Part shown: one piece after another, positions 10,450-21,571 of the stretch | Position numbering within the stretch: the stretch's first letter is position 1 | How the letters are laid out: each line of letters opens with the position of its first letter | Source of the DNA: Morchella semilibera | Lineage: Eukaryota; Ascomycota; Pezizomycetes; Pezizales; Morchellaceae | Reading direction: 5' to 3' | Length of the DNA: 64,000 bases | Assembly (NCBI GenBank): GCA_009192285.1 | Contig: CM018604.1 | Span: 4,993,746 to 5,057,745, forward strand | Position numbers and translations under genes: made by a program | Notes under the pieces: model-generated | What the model saw: only the letters and a program-made list of their open reading frames with translations | What the model was told of the DNA's origin: nothing | Database searches by the model: none

Positions 10450-11415
10450 CCGCCAGTCCACATATTATTATCAGCTTGATATAGGGTCTAGTTAAACATG
10501 ATATAAGGCTGATTTGGCGTTTCATATGATATTTTTTATCATGTCTCGTTGAAGCCAACTTTTGGCTCAGTCTGATATTTTTATCATATGATATCATGGA
10601 GAAGTCCTATATAATATTGATTTTACTCACTGAAAACCCAAATGCGCAGGTAGGCCAGTACTCACACTTGTTCTGCATAGGGAAATTTCACAGATTAAAT
10701 TCTTATTTATTTCACGATTTAATACTATATACATATGTCTAAAAATTATTACTACAACGGCTTGCCTGCTTGCCTGCTTCATTACATGTTCTGTACAGTA
10801 CGCTACAATACGGTAAATTGCGGTACAATGCTTGGTTCTGCCGGCGTGCTCATTTGGATTTGCTGGGTTTGGTGCTGGATTCACTAAATTCACTGGATTG
10901 GGTGCCTAATTCACCGATTAGCTCGTATCCTAATGATGAGGATGATTGATTAAAGGGGAGAGCGTAGATGAAGTCGTAGAGATGAATCCGTTGAGAGGGA
11001 GCCGTAGAGATTCGCTACTTGATTCGCTGCCTGCTTCACCAATTAGCCCATGCCAGTATTTGGACGATGTAATACTCAATTGCATTGGAGGTGAAGGCAT
11101 AGAGATGGAGGCGTAGAGATGAAGGTGTAGAGATAAAGGTGTAGAGTTGAAGGTGTAGGGAAGGTGCTCGTAGAAGGAAGGAGGACGTGATATATCTCTA
11201 AGTCCCCAACCCTAACCCTTATTCCCGCTGATATTTTTCATCATCTGATTTCTCCGTGAATGATTCACCCCTAATTGAGCCTGACTGAGATGTGAATAGG
11301 CTCCAAATATCATGTTATCGCTCAATCAGGAAAGATTGAAGGTGATTCTGTCATATCACGCTCTAATCAGACCCCGGTCTCAAAATCAGCCTGATATTTT
11401 TATACGAACTGGCGG
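10450..11415. mobile_element. TA-flanked non-autonomous DNA element with CCGCCAGT ends
   Basis: 966 bp. CCGCCAGT at the left and ACTGGCGG at the right are preceded and followed by TA. The inverted repeat extends imperfectly through TATTAT-ATCAG-CTGAT and the GGGTCT words, so the terminal repeats are about 50 bp or longer. The interior holds GTAGAG-type short repeats (about 10965-11165). No transposase. Confidence 0.65.
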
Positions 11416-11417
11416 TA

Positions 11418-11836
11418 ATGTAAGCAGTCATAGTATTATTGTGGTTAATGGAGTAAAGTTAAGCGAGCGAGGGATAAGATAAGGTCGTCAGTAGATTCTA
11501 TGAAGTTCGGTTGCAGGAAGTATTGATGATAAGATTTAGTGAAATGGTGGGGAGGAATACAAAGTGTGGTTACGGTGTGTTTCTATAAGTTTCTATACGC
11601 TGATGTTACAGAGTCTTGGCATAGTTCCCAGTGATTTAGTAGTCATAGCGTTGTTATAACAGAAGGAGCTATGTTCATCAGCAAGACTTCATTTGTCTCC
11701 TGATGTCTCCTGAGCCTTGGGAGACTCAAAAAATAGGCAGGAGTCTCAAGAGACTCTCATGAGACCCGGGAGACTGTTGCGAGACTCCGGTCAGAAGTTG
11801 AGTTTCCTGATGTTAAGCGAGGAGGAGGTAGGATGA
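11418..11836 (+). mobile_element. Degenerate LTR-A fragments with a MITE-CAT
   Basis: 11440-11600 matches the middle of LTR-A and 11604-11836 its 5' part, both strongly diverged. MITE-CAT copy 4 (11675-11812) sits in the second piece. The next LTR-A begins at 11837. Confidence 0.6.
11675..11812 (+). mobile_element. MITE-CAT copy 4
   Basis: 138 bp, CATCAGCAAG ... TTTCCTGATG, with TT on both sides. Confidence 0.82.
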
Positions 11837-12097
11837 TGTCCCGGCGTCTTGGCATCGGTCCCGAGGGTTTGGTAGTCGAAGCGCTGTTATGATTGTTAGG
11901 GTATTGCTAAGCAAGGAACGGGTGCGTTAAGGAGGAGGGTGTCGTCATTGGGTTCTAGGAGGTTCGATGGCGTGATGGATTTGTAATGTAAATAATAGGA
12001 GATGGTGGGGGGAAATGCGAGGTGTGGTAGCGATAAGTTTCTACGGGGTTCTATTGGGTGAGGAATGAGTCATAGCGGATTGGTGAAGGAGGGGTGT

Positions 12098-13293
12098 TGT
12101 TACGGGACGGGGTCGGGGGAATCGGCAGAGGGAATCTAGAGCAAGAGCAGAGTCGGGCAGAGAGTCCACAGAGAGTCTCCAATTTCAACGTATACGCGGA
12201 GGCACCAGTAAATGGCTCGAATCACGGTCATAGGCAGGAGCGAGATGCGACAGAGGGCCAAGGATCGAACCGAGACAGGCGGATTCAGGACACGGTGTTA
12301 CCAAGGGGCACAACCAATAACAGGGACGAGGCGAAGTATAGAACCAAGTATATCTTTAATATCAAGACAGGGAAAGAAACCAGGTAGAAGACGGAGACAG
12401 AGAAACCTAATGTCCCGGCGTCTTGGCATCTGTTCCGACAGTCCGGTAGGCGATGCATGGTTGTGGTTGTTATGGCAATGTTAAGCGAGAGTGGGGAGCG
12501 CAAGGTGGAGGTTGTCGTCATTGGGTTCTAGGAGGTTCGATGGCGTGATGGATTGGTAATGTAGAATAGCGGGAATGGTGGCGAGGATTACAAGGTGTGG
12601 TAGCGACGGGTTTCTATGGGATTCTGTGAGCGGATGTGTGAGTCATAGCGGACTAGTGGAGGAGGTGTGTTAAATAGCGGGGATAGATGTTTTCCTTAGT
12701 TCTTTCTTTCTTTTCTCTCTGTCTCGTCTTCCTGTTATTTTGGTACATAGGAATCTACTCCTATTTCTAAGCCATAGCCTCTCGTACCAAAGACTCTTTC
12801 CTCCATAAGAGGAACCTTCTAGTATTCATCATTGTTCTCGTTGAGGTCCATTCGGTCCGCACTTTCCCTGCCCTGTGTTCCCGTGTCCTTCCCCTTACCT
12901 TTGCCTTTGCCGGTGTCTGTAATTGTGCCGGCCTGTCGTTGTCCTTGTCTTCGTCCGTCTCCTCGTCGCGTAGACTGTGCTCCTCGAGCCTATCTGTATC
13001 ATCATTGTCATCTTCTTCTTTGTGTCGGATTACTCCGTCACACCTAAAGAGAAAGGTTGATAACAGGATGTTGCGTAAGGAAACAAGAAAGAAAAGACAA
13101 AGGAGATCCTAGCCTGTATATATAACCTTTCAATCTCACCAATAACTAATTCGTACTACGGAATCCTATAGAAACCCAAAGAGAAACTACCCAAACCACT
13201 AACCGATCCACATACTAAACCCCGATAACTCATCCCGAAGAAATCCAAAACTATTACTTAATCACTTCCTACCATCCAAGACGTGCCATAACA
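12098..13293 (-). mobile_element. Solo LTR-B inside LTR-A, itself carrying an LTR-A
   Basis: TGTTACGGG ... GCCATAACA on the plus strand, so inverted, with the perfect 5-bp duplication GGTGT at 12093-12097 and 13294-13298. It contains a complete LTR-A (12411-13042). Without that it is about 560 bp, close to the 552 bp of the copy at 49647. Confidence 0.87.
12411..13042 (+). mobile_element. Solo LTR-A inside LTR-B
   Basis: 632 bp, TGTCCCGG ... CGTCACA, with the perfect 5-bp duplication CCTAA. It is the innermost level of the nest 11837-13671. Confidence 0.9.
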
Positions 13294-13671
13294 GGTGTTA
13301 AATAGCGGGGATAGAAGTTTTCCTTAGTTCTTTCTTTCTTTTCTCTCTGTCTCGTCTTCCTGTTATTTCGGTACATAGGAATTCACTCCTATTTCTGAAC
13401 CATAGCTTCTCGTACTAAAGACCCTGTCCTCCTGAAAGAGGAAACTCCTGGTACCTCTCATCATTCTGGTTGAGGTCCATTTGGTCCTCACTCTCCCTTC
13501 CCTGTGCCTTTGTGCCTTTCCCCTTGGCTTTGCCTTGGCCGGTGCCGATGCTTGTGCCTACCCAGTGTTACCCTTATCTTCGTCGGTCTCCTTGTCGCTT
13601 GAGCTGTGCTCCTCGAGCCCTTCTGCGTCATCATTATCATCTTCTACTTTGCTTTGGGTTACTCCGTCACA

Positions 13672-15367
13672 CTAAGACGAGACCACCTTTACTAGACTAA
13701 CACAGTCCGAGTTCTTCGCACCATAGTTTATTAGGGCCTCTCTAGCTACCAATGCATTTGACTGTCAAAAGCTTCATACGGATCTCGAAGGATTCTTTGT
13801 CGCTCACCCTGTAGTGGACCCCGCTGCAACGGAAGAAGCGAAGCAAGCGTATCCCCTCCTTCAAAGAGCGCACGGAGGGGTCTAGCAATATGCGATTGAC
13901 CTCGCCGCTCATCGCTCTGGAACCGAACAAGGTCGGGCTGAGTTCCACAAAGAAATCCAGGGACTACGGGCTAAGATCAAAAAGTTGCAAAAAGGAGTCA
14001 AGGGAGGTTTAGAGGAGCTCCATGATGACTTAACCAAGCCATCCAAATCACAGAAACTCCCCGACCCGGAGAAATACCGGGGGCGATCGCAAGACCCTCA
14101 GGACCTTTCAGAGACAAATACAGATCAAACTTACAGCTAACCTTGATCGCTTCTTGACCTCGGCTCAACAACTTGCGTATTCTATCTCTCAATTGGAGGG
14201 GCCAGCGGCGGATCAATTTATTATTTATATTACGAATAAAGGAATTGCCCTTGATTCCATGGCGGAATTTTTTGAAATTCTGAATAATGCTTTTGGGGAT
14301 CCGGATCGCACTGCCACTACTGCTCGCAACTTAAGGGAGATCAGACAACGCCAACATACCTTTTCTGAGTACATTGCTGAATTCCAGCGGCATGCTGCTG
14401 ACTCTGAGTTCAACGAGGCGGCCAAGATTGAATGTCTTTTGGAAGGGCTTAACCAAGATTTGATGGTCCTAATGATTCAGAATGAAACCCCAATGACTAT
14501 TAAGAACTGTGGGGTACTTCTCCAACGCCTTGACAACAAACAACGAGCCTTGCAGGCCAGGATGGGGAGGTTTAGATTCCAGATCCCTAGCGCCCCCACT
14601 ACTCATCCTTTTGCTCCTCGCCCACCTGTTGCATTAACAGTATCCCCAGTCATACGAGGACTACCTCAACCACCACCGAAGAGTACTGCGCCAGCAGCCC
14701 ACCCTTCCTATACTCCAGGGGGAGCTGTCCCGATAGACGTGTCTAATAGTCGTTGTCATCCGGATCCCAGGAAGAGGGAATCATGTCGGATTGAGAATCG
14801 TTGTTATCACTGTGGGGGAGTGGGACATTTGGTTAGAGACTGTATGCTTTCGCCCTTGGGGGCAGCACCCAGGATGAGGGGAACGTTGTTGGAAGCAAAG
14901 CAGGAGAAGAAGGAAAAGGAGGAAGAAATGTTGTTGGAAGAGGAGGAGTTAAAAGATTTGTCCCTGGCCTAAGCGGCATAGCCTAGGGACCTCCCATGGT
15001 TTTTTCTAAGGTGTCCATTTCTCAGCTTTCAGTATCAGAAGAGGAGCTGGATGAGAATCAATTGATTGTAGTTTGTTCTATTTCGCAAAATAAAAAATCT
15101 ATTGTACCCACCTATGCATTAATTGATACTGGAGCGTCGGGATATGCATTCATAGATGAAAACTTTGTGCGCCGCCATGAATTAATGATAAAGAATTTGA
15201 GGACTGAGAGGGAGATTGATGTGATTGATGGAAGACCTATTGAATTAGGAAAAGTAACTAGGGAGGTGACGTTGGAATTGGAGAATAATGGGCATGTGGA
15301 GGAATGCTCCTTCTTCGTTACAAAACTTGGACATTATCCGATTGTGATGGAAATACCTTAGATGAGG
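13672..15367 (+). mobile_element. Gypsy-1 fragment: gag and protease region
   Basis: Ty3/Gypsy retroelement fossil on the plus strand following an LTR-A. The gag region (about 13990-14972) has a capsid-like segment and a CCHC zinc knuckle near 14800. The aspartic protease segment (14996-15361) shows the DTGASGYAF active site. Reverse transcriptase, RNase H and integrase are absent because the copy is cut off by LTR-B at 15368. Broken. A second fragment of the same family lies in opposite orientation at 16794-18103. Confidence 0.82.
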
Positions 15368-15565
15368 TGTTACGGGACGGGGTCGGGGCCCAGAGGATAA
15401 AGCAGGCAGAGAATCTATAGAGAGTCGGGCGCGAGGTACAAGGGATGACGGAGGCTTGGTTATCAACTGAGGCAAGCGGGTTCGGCACGACGATACCAAA
15501 GAGCACAACCGGAGACAAGAGGCAGGAGTAAAGAGTATAATCAAGTATATTTTAATAATCGAAAC
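15368..15565 (-). mobile_element. LTR-B fragment
   Basis: The TGTTACGGGACGGGG end of LTR-B, about 198 bp, stops where LTR-A begins at 15566. The other end of this LTR-B is not seen beyond that LTR-A. Confidence 0.7.
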
Positions 15566-15875
15566 TGTGACGGAGTAACCCGACGCAAAGAGGAAGATGA
15601 CAATGATGACGTAGAAGGACCCGAGGGACATAGCCGAAGTGACCAGGAGACCGACGAAGACAAAGGCAACACTGAGCAGGCACAAGCACGGGCACTGGCG
15701 AGGGCAAAGGCAAAGACAAGGGCAAGGGCACAAGGACACAGAGCAGGGAGAGTGAGTAGCAGATGGACCTCAACGAGAACGATGAGAGGTACTATGGGTT
15801 TCCTGCTTTGAGAGGACTGAGTTTGGTACGAAGAGCTATGGCTTAGAAATAGGAGTAGATTTCTATGTACCGGGA

Positions 15876-16322
15876 TATCACGGAGCGAAGCGGAGGACTA
15901 GGCGAAACGGCCAAGGTACACTACCAAGCCGGACGAAACTGTTTTATCGAAGCGGGGCGAGGCGAAACTATGGGAGCGAGACGGGATACGAAATAGAACC
16001 AGAGAACCGAGTATATTTTAAAGGACTACAAACCCCTGAAGATAGGAAGATTGCGTGAAGAGGAAAGAAAGGAAACTATCTACAAGCGAGGGCAGGGCCC
16101 ATATATATATTTCATCACCCGACCCGATGACTAACCCGAATATCCCTGTACAGAATTCCATAGAACCTTCCAAGACCCGCAACCCTGAACCCGATCTATC
16201 CCCTAATCCCGATCCCCTGTTACCGAACCGAACCCCTGCTTTAGAAACCCAAAGAACATAGACGAATCCCTGACTAATCCCTCTTCCCGCAACACCACTA
16301 AACCCTATTCCACGCCGTGATA
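15876..16322 (-). mobile_element. Solo LTR-C inside LTR-A
   Basis: 447 bp, TATCACGGAG ... GCCGTGATA, flanked by CGGGA and CGAGA, a 5-bp duplication with one change. Confidence 0.82.
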
Positions 16323-16329
16323 CGAGATA

Positions 16330-16466
16330 CATCAGCAAACTCAACTTATAACTGCAGTCTCCCAACAGTCTCCCCAGTCTCCTGAGAGTCTCCTGAGACT
16401 CCTGGAGATTTTTTGAGTCTCCCGAGGCTCAGGAGACATCAGGAGATAAATGAAGTCTTGCTGATG
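16330..16466 (-). mobile_element. MITE-CAT copy 5
   Basis: 137 bp in reverse orientation (CATCAGCAAAC ... AGTCTTGCTGATG), perfect TA duplication, inserted in LTR-A. Confidence 0.87.
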
Positions 16467-16793
16467 TAACAGGAAGACGAGACAGAGAGAAAAGAAAGAA
16501 AGAACTAAGGAAAACATCTATCACCGCTATTTAACACACCTCCTCCACTAGTCCGCTATGACTCACACATCCGCTCACAGAATCCCATAGAAACCCGTCG
16601 CTACCACACCCCGTAATCCTCCACACCATCTCCGCTATTTTACATTACTAATCCATCACGCCATCGAACCTCCCAGAACCTAATGACGACAGCCTCCACC
16701 TCGCACTCCCCGCTCTCGCTAAATATTACCCTAACAATTACAACCATCCATCGTCTAACGAACCATCGGGACAAATGCCAAGACGCCGGGACA

Positions 16794-18103
16794 ATTAACA
16801 GCGTAGAGAGTGGTCGAGTAAATTTGAACGGTAGGGTACTGGGAAAGTTTCTTATACGATCGAGGAGTAACGGCTGAAATATGTGTAACGGGCCTTTCAG
16901 GTGGTGAAGTCGAAATCCCCCGAGTAACAATAGGTTTGCGGTTAGCTATATGATGTTCAAGGCATACTGTTGACTGGAAACGAATCTCATGCCTTCCACT
17001 ATCAATCAAAACTCCATGATTCCTCATCCAAGGTATTCCCATCACGATCGGATAATGTCCCAACTTTGTAACAAAGAAAGGACACTCGTCTACATGTCCC
17101 TTAATTTCCGATTCCAACGTCACCTTCCTAGTTACCTTGCCGGATTCAATAGGCCTTCCGTCAATCACATCAATCTCCCTCTCAGCCCGCAAGTTCTTCA
17201 TCTTTAATTCATGGCGGCGCAAAAAGTCTTCATCAATAAATGCATATCCCGACACTCCAGTATCAATCAAGACATAGGTGGTTACAATAAATTTTTTATT
17301 TTGCGAAATAGAACAAACTACAATCAATTGATTCCCATCCATCTCCCCTTCTAATACTGAAAACGTTGAAATAGACACCTTAGAAAAAACCTTTGAAGGT
17401 CCCTGGACTATGCCGCTTAGGCCAGGGACAAATCTTTTAACTCCTCCTCATCCGATAACATTCCCTCCTCCTTTTCCTTCTTTTCCTTCTTCGACTCCAA
17501 CAACGCTCCCCACATCCTAGGTGCTGCCCTACCTGAGGCGAAAGAGTACAATCCCTAACCAAATATCTAACTCCCCCACGGTAATAACAACAATTTTCCT
17601 CACGATGTGCTTCCCTTTCCCTGGGATCCAGACGACGACGACTATTAGACAAGTCCATAGGAACAGCTCCCCCTAGGGTATAGGAAGAGTGGGCCGCTGG
17701 TGCAGCACTCTTCGGTGGTGGTTGGGGTGGTCTTTGTATGACTGGGGATGTTGTTGATGCAACAGGTGGGCGAAGGGCGAAGGGACGACGAGCAGGGCCA
17801 CTGAGAATCTGATATCTGAACTGCCCCATCCTGGCTTGTAAGGCCTGTTGTTTGTTATCAAGACGTTGAAGACATCAGCAAACTCAACTTGTAACTGGAG
17901 TCTCCCAACAGTCTCCCGGGTCTCCTGAGAGTCTCCTGAGACTCCTGGATATTCTTTGAGTCTCCTGAGACTCAGGATACATCAGGAGACAAATGAAGTC
18001 TTGCTGATGTTCTTCTGCAATTTTAACTGCAGGTACCCCATAGTTGAAGAGGGCGACAATGTCCCTTTTGGTATTGTAACGGCTTTTTTGAATAGCTGGG
18101 GTG
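16794..18103 (-). mobile_element. Gypsy-1 fragment, inverted: protease and gag region
   Basis: Same family as 13672-15367 in the opposite orientation. The protease region (about 16794-17378) carries DTGVSGYAF and GHYPIVMGIPW. The gag C-terminal part (17437-17872) and a little more gag beyond a MITE-CAT (17873-18009) follow. Reverse transcriptase and integrase are missing. Broken. Confidence 0.8.
17873..18009 (-). mobile_element. MITE-CAT copy 6 (in Gypsy-1 gag)
   Basis: 137 bp, reverse orientation, interrupting gag. The flanks are GA and TT, so the duplication is not clear here. Confidence 0.83.
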
Positions 18104-18361
18104 GATATGGCGGGGTGTTGATGTGGGGGTGAAGGTTATGCGAGACTCGTTGCGATGTCACAGGACTTGTTGGACACGGATGTACCGGGTGTTGAGGCTA
18201 AGTCTGGAGACGCTCGAGTCATTGGTCCACTAAAAATGCAAGTCGTGATTGGCTGATATTTGGGCCAAGGTAGGACACCGCCACTGCCACGAAGTGGAGG
18301 AGGGGTGAGGACTCTTTCAAACTGTGAACTTTTGCACCCGCTAATATCATTGATATCCAGG

Positions 18362-18541
18362 CCCGCTTGATGCCCCAGACTCGGAGGTGCCGTTCAACGC
18401 TTTAAGACCCTGCTCGACGCCGTGATACCTGCTTGACTCGGAAGCCATAGCACCCCGCTTGATACCGTGACACCTGCTTGACGCCATAGCACCCTGCTTG
18501 ACTGTGGCATCCTGCTTGATGCTGTGACACCCTACTTGACC
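18362..18541. repeat. Degenerate minisatellite (CTGCTTGAC words) upstream of the mariner transposase
   Basis: About eight imperfect repeats, roughly 20-40 bp each, built on GCTTGAC with CCGTGA or CCATAGCACC spacers. They end directly at the transposase ATG. Confidence 0.6.
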
Positions 18542-19674
18542 ATGAGGCAGAAAAGAAGGCGGTCCAATCATCATGAAAACACCCAGAATAAAGAGACTAC
18601 AAGAGATGAAAGAGTCAGCATTATTACTTTGAGAGAGTCAGGGAAGAGCTGGAAGGAGATAGAGAGAATAATGGAGATAGATTTCAGAATCTGCCAAGGA
18701 ATATTTAGGCGAGCAAGAGCAAATGGGACTCCAACAAACAAAAGAAGACAAGGTAGACCACCTATTTTCAATGCAGCAGAAAAAGAGAGACTACGAGAGT
18801 TTGGTACAAGGGATAAGAGGACACGTCGTCTACCTTGGGAGGCTATAATCGATGAGATGGGATATGCTTGTTCTGCTAGGACTCTACGGAATGTGATTGC
18901 ATCTATAGGTTATCATAAACGTTTGCCCCGTAAAAAGTAAGACCTCTAGTCTCTATAGAACTTGAAGATTTGAAGCTAATAATAAATAGATGGGGAATAT
19001 GGCCAACCAATTTAATCAAGAGAGTTGAATGGTGTCAGGCAAGGCTCCATTGGACATATGATGATTGGTTTCACACTGTTTGGACAGATGAGTCTATCTT
19101 TAATACAGCTGGATTTGGCCATCGTCCTTGGGTCATCCATCGACCAGAAGAAGAGTATCATCCCGACTGTTTAGATGAAACCTGAGAGTCAGGAAGAAAG
19201 AGTACAATGATCTGGGGTGCCTTTTGTGGAAAGATGAAATCAGAACTAGTGTTCACTCCCGCTGGTGTCACTATTAAGTCTCATGTCTATAGAAATCATA
19301 TTTTAGATCCTTATCTAATTCCGAGTCCCTTCTGGCATCGTACCTGTGAAGAGTATGGATGGACACAGGTAGTGGAGGACAACGCACCTAGACATAAAGG
19401 ACTAGCTATTACCTACAGAGAGATCAACGAGCTAGAGTCTCTTGAATAGCCTCCACAGTCACCAGATCTAAATCTTATAGAGGCACTTTGGGCAGATATA
19501 GAGACTGAATTAGGAGAAACCATTAGGCTGGTACGAGATATAGAGGTTTTGAAAGTCATGATCAGGAATGCTTGGGATAATATCAATGTAGATAGACTAG
19601 ATGGACTGATAAGGAGTATGCCTAGAAGACTAGCAGCAATTATTGCTGCTGGTAGGCATGCTACTCGATATTAG
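18542..19674 (+). pseudogene. Tc1/mariner transposase, decayed
   Basis: DDE-type transposase. The ATG at 18542 is preferred over the upstream GTG at 18524. The N-terminal part (18542-18937) is basic with a helix-turn-helix (LRESGKSWKEIERIM) and a second HTH, then stops. The catalytic part resumes in another frame at about 18946: WTDESIF holds the first Asp near 19085, VEDNAPRHK the second near 19380, and SPDLNLIEALWADIE the final Glu near 19470. The end is at 19672-19674. A frame change near 18938 and in-frame stops after DCLDET (19183) and ESLE (19447) make it non-functional as it stands. The superfamily is clear from the motif order; the clade is not resolved. Confidence 0.8.
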
Positions 19675-19863
19675 ATATGTTCGTGGGTTCACGAACAGGT
19701 GTGGCTGCAACCGTAAGGGGGTGTCTCCGTATTTCTTTCCTACATACAAATTATTGGCTCGGCGTCAACAGCTATTGGCTCCATGGCGGGTGCCACTCGT
19801 GGCACCCATATAATTTCAACCAATCGACCCGGGCGTCTCGGTATTTAACGTGCATACCCGGTA

Positions 19864-20883
19864 CAAAACAATAGGTGGTGGCAAGACCCAAAGCAACCAA
19901 CCAGACGGTCCATATTTGTCCTTTGAACCCGGCAGTTCCAAAAATGCAAATACTCCATTTGTTGGGAAGCGGCGCCACTCCATACACAATTCCTGCTCTG
20001 TCGCTCGCGTTTTCTATATATATATATATAGTTCTTATTGCGGTACCCGAGTACCAATATAAAAAGTAGTTTCACGTTTTTTGTCCAGGCGCTATGTATT
20101 AGAATCGCCCTCCGCTATAACGAATATTGGGCAATTTTCGTCAGGCACAGCAAATTGTTCGTATGGTAAAACAGGCTAAAATCTTCGACTGTATGTATGT
20201 ATCAAAGTCTCGGCGTCCAGGAAAACCTAGCGAGTAATACACACTGAGTTGTGAAACGAACACCCAAAGATCTGAAACTAACACAAACAAATTTAACTGC
20301 TATATTGGATATATGGTCTTAACGATTATATAAAGAGTTTTGTGGGTACGGGGGTGGTTGGACGGAGGAGGACCTCGCTAGTCTGGAGATTTTGTCAGGT
20401 AGGCTGACTGCGACCGGCATCATGCCTGGAAAAGTAGCCTTCAACGGCCGATTCCCAGAGCGTGAAATGCTGAAGAACTGTAGCCCTATTCATGAAACGC
20501 AGTGTACAATTTAACAGTATCTGCGCGATTATATGGGCTTTCAACGATCCCTCTGAGAACATAAAACCTTGTGTCGATACCCAGCAGAACGCTGAGCGAA
20601 TGACGAGGTCAACACCGACCAGTCCGTCGAGAAGTGAAGACTGGACAGTGTTAAGCCAAAGTTCTGTGGGGAGGAAGAAAGGAAAAAAAAATAAGCGCGG
20701 AGCGAAGCTCAATTTATAGGCTCATCGATCCAGGGTTTTATTATGTAAGCATGTGAAACTCCGGCAGCGTCCATGACCTCGGCTATCAACAAATAGGCAA
20801 GCCGTAGGACTTCGGAACAAAATCACAAAATCGCAACTTCACTTGCTCAGCCTTGAGACCCTTCCCAACCGGTATTTATCACT
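19864..20883. other. Apparently unique DNA upstream of SDH3
   Basis: No recognised repeat apart from a short TA run near 20019-20032. A minus-strand frame (20395-20712, 105 residues, ending SRHDAGRSQPT) and an overlapping plus-strand frame are open, but neither matches a family I know. Both may be chance. The SDH3 promoter should lie at the right end. Confidence 0.4.
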
Positions 20884-21571
20884 ATGTTTTCAAGCACTGC
20901 ATTTAGAACAGCTTCAAGGCGTAGGTACCATCAATTTTAAAACCCCCTCTGCTTGAGCTAAAGCTAACATCATTGTGCTATGCGATAGTGACTTCGAGAC
21001 AAACTAATCCTCTTCTCAAATCGACCTCCATCAGAGTGACATCTTTGAGCTCTGCTACCCAAACTAGGTAGAGGGTACTTCGAGCTAGATGTGCAACGCT
21101 TTCTGACAATGAACTACTGCTCACAGACTTGCGGGCACTACATCAGAGAATGTCGCCCAAGACCAGGCGCACTCGATTCTCGTTGCCCAGCGCAAACTGC
21201 GTCCTGTATCTCCTCATCTCAGCATTTATCAACCCCAGTTGACCTGGTATCTGTCCAGTTTTAACCGTATCACTGGTCTTGCTCTCTCCGGGGGTATCTA
21301 CGCCTTTGCCCTTGCATATCTTACAGCTCCCGCCTTTGGCCTACACCTCGAGTCAGCTACAATCGCTGCTGCATTTGGTTCTCTCCCTATAGCGGCGAAA
21401 ATTGGGATTAAGGCGGCGGTGGCTCTGCCATTTACCTTCCATTCATGGAACGGAATGAGGCATCTGATTTGGGATGCCGGTAAAGCACTGGATATCAAGG
21501 GAGTTTACAGGACTGGATACGTCGTGCTGGGATTGACAACCCTGAGTACAGCATACTTGGCGTTCATGTAG
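20884..21571 (+). CDS. SDH3: Succinate dehydrogenase cytochrome b subunit (SDHC), mitochondrial, three exons
   Basis: Membrane-anchor subunit of respiratory complex II in the inner mitochondrial membrane; it helps bind haem b and ubiquinone. Exons are 20884-20920, 20989-21067 and 21127-21571, giving about 186 residues. Both introns are short (68 and 59 nt); the first has GTAGGT and a CTAAC branch. Exons 1-2 make an Arg/Ser/Thr-rich presequence (MFSSTAFRTASR...). Exon 3 has RKLRPVSPHLSIYQPQ, then SFNRITG, three hydrophobic helices and HSWNGMRHLIWD, the family signature with the haem-ligand His. Family and motifs are established. The first two exon borders are inferred; a two-exon model using the same donor and an acceptor at 21146 also keeps frame. 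It looks intact. Confidence 0.93.

Larger units (their letters stand above)
11837..13671 (+). mobile_element. LTR-A split by LTR-B, probable 5' LTR of the Gypsy-1 fragment
   Basis: Starts TGTCCCGG at 11837 and ends CGTCACA at 13671, interrupted by LTR-B (12098-13293). The left flank GATGA does not match the right flank CTAAG. The right side runs straight into Gypsy-1 gag, so this may be that element's 5' LTR rather than a solo copy. Fossil. Confidence 0.75.
15566..16793 (-). mobile_element. LTR-A carrying an LTR-C and a MITE-CAT
   Basis: Inverted LTR-A, TGTGACGG ... CCGGGACA. Flanks GAAAC and ATTAA do not match. One side is an LTR-B fragment and the other Gypsy-1, so this copy probably marks a recombination junction. 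LTR-C (15876-16322) and MITE-CAT (16330-16466) lie within it. Confidence 0.78.
18185..19861 (+). mobile_element. Tc1/mariner-superfamily DNA transposon, TA target duplication
   Basis: 1677 bp bounded by CCGGGT ... ACCCGG and flanked by TA on both sides (18183-18184 and 19862-19863). The inverted repeats continue imperfectly for about 45 bp (both have GAGACGC, then GGGTC or GAGTC, then ATTGG). It encodes one transposase (18542-19674), so it is the presumed source of activity for the CCGGGTGT short elements at 9489, 22301 and 62920. Confidence 0.82.

Noticed and set aside
11204-11222. Telomere-like CCCTAACCC stretch
   Set aside because: Only two units inside a TA-flanked element; not an array.
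20019-20032. TA dinucleotide run
   Set aside because: An ordinary short microsatellite.
20395-20719. Opposing frames upstream of SDH3 (105 and 75 residues)
   Set aside because: Both strands are open over the same bases, with no recognised domain and no clear start context. Kept only as a note.
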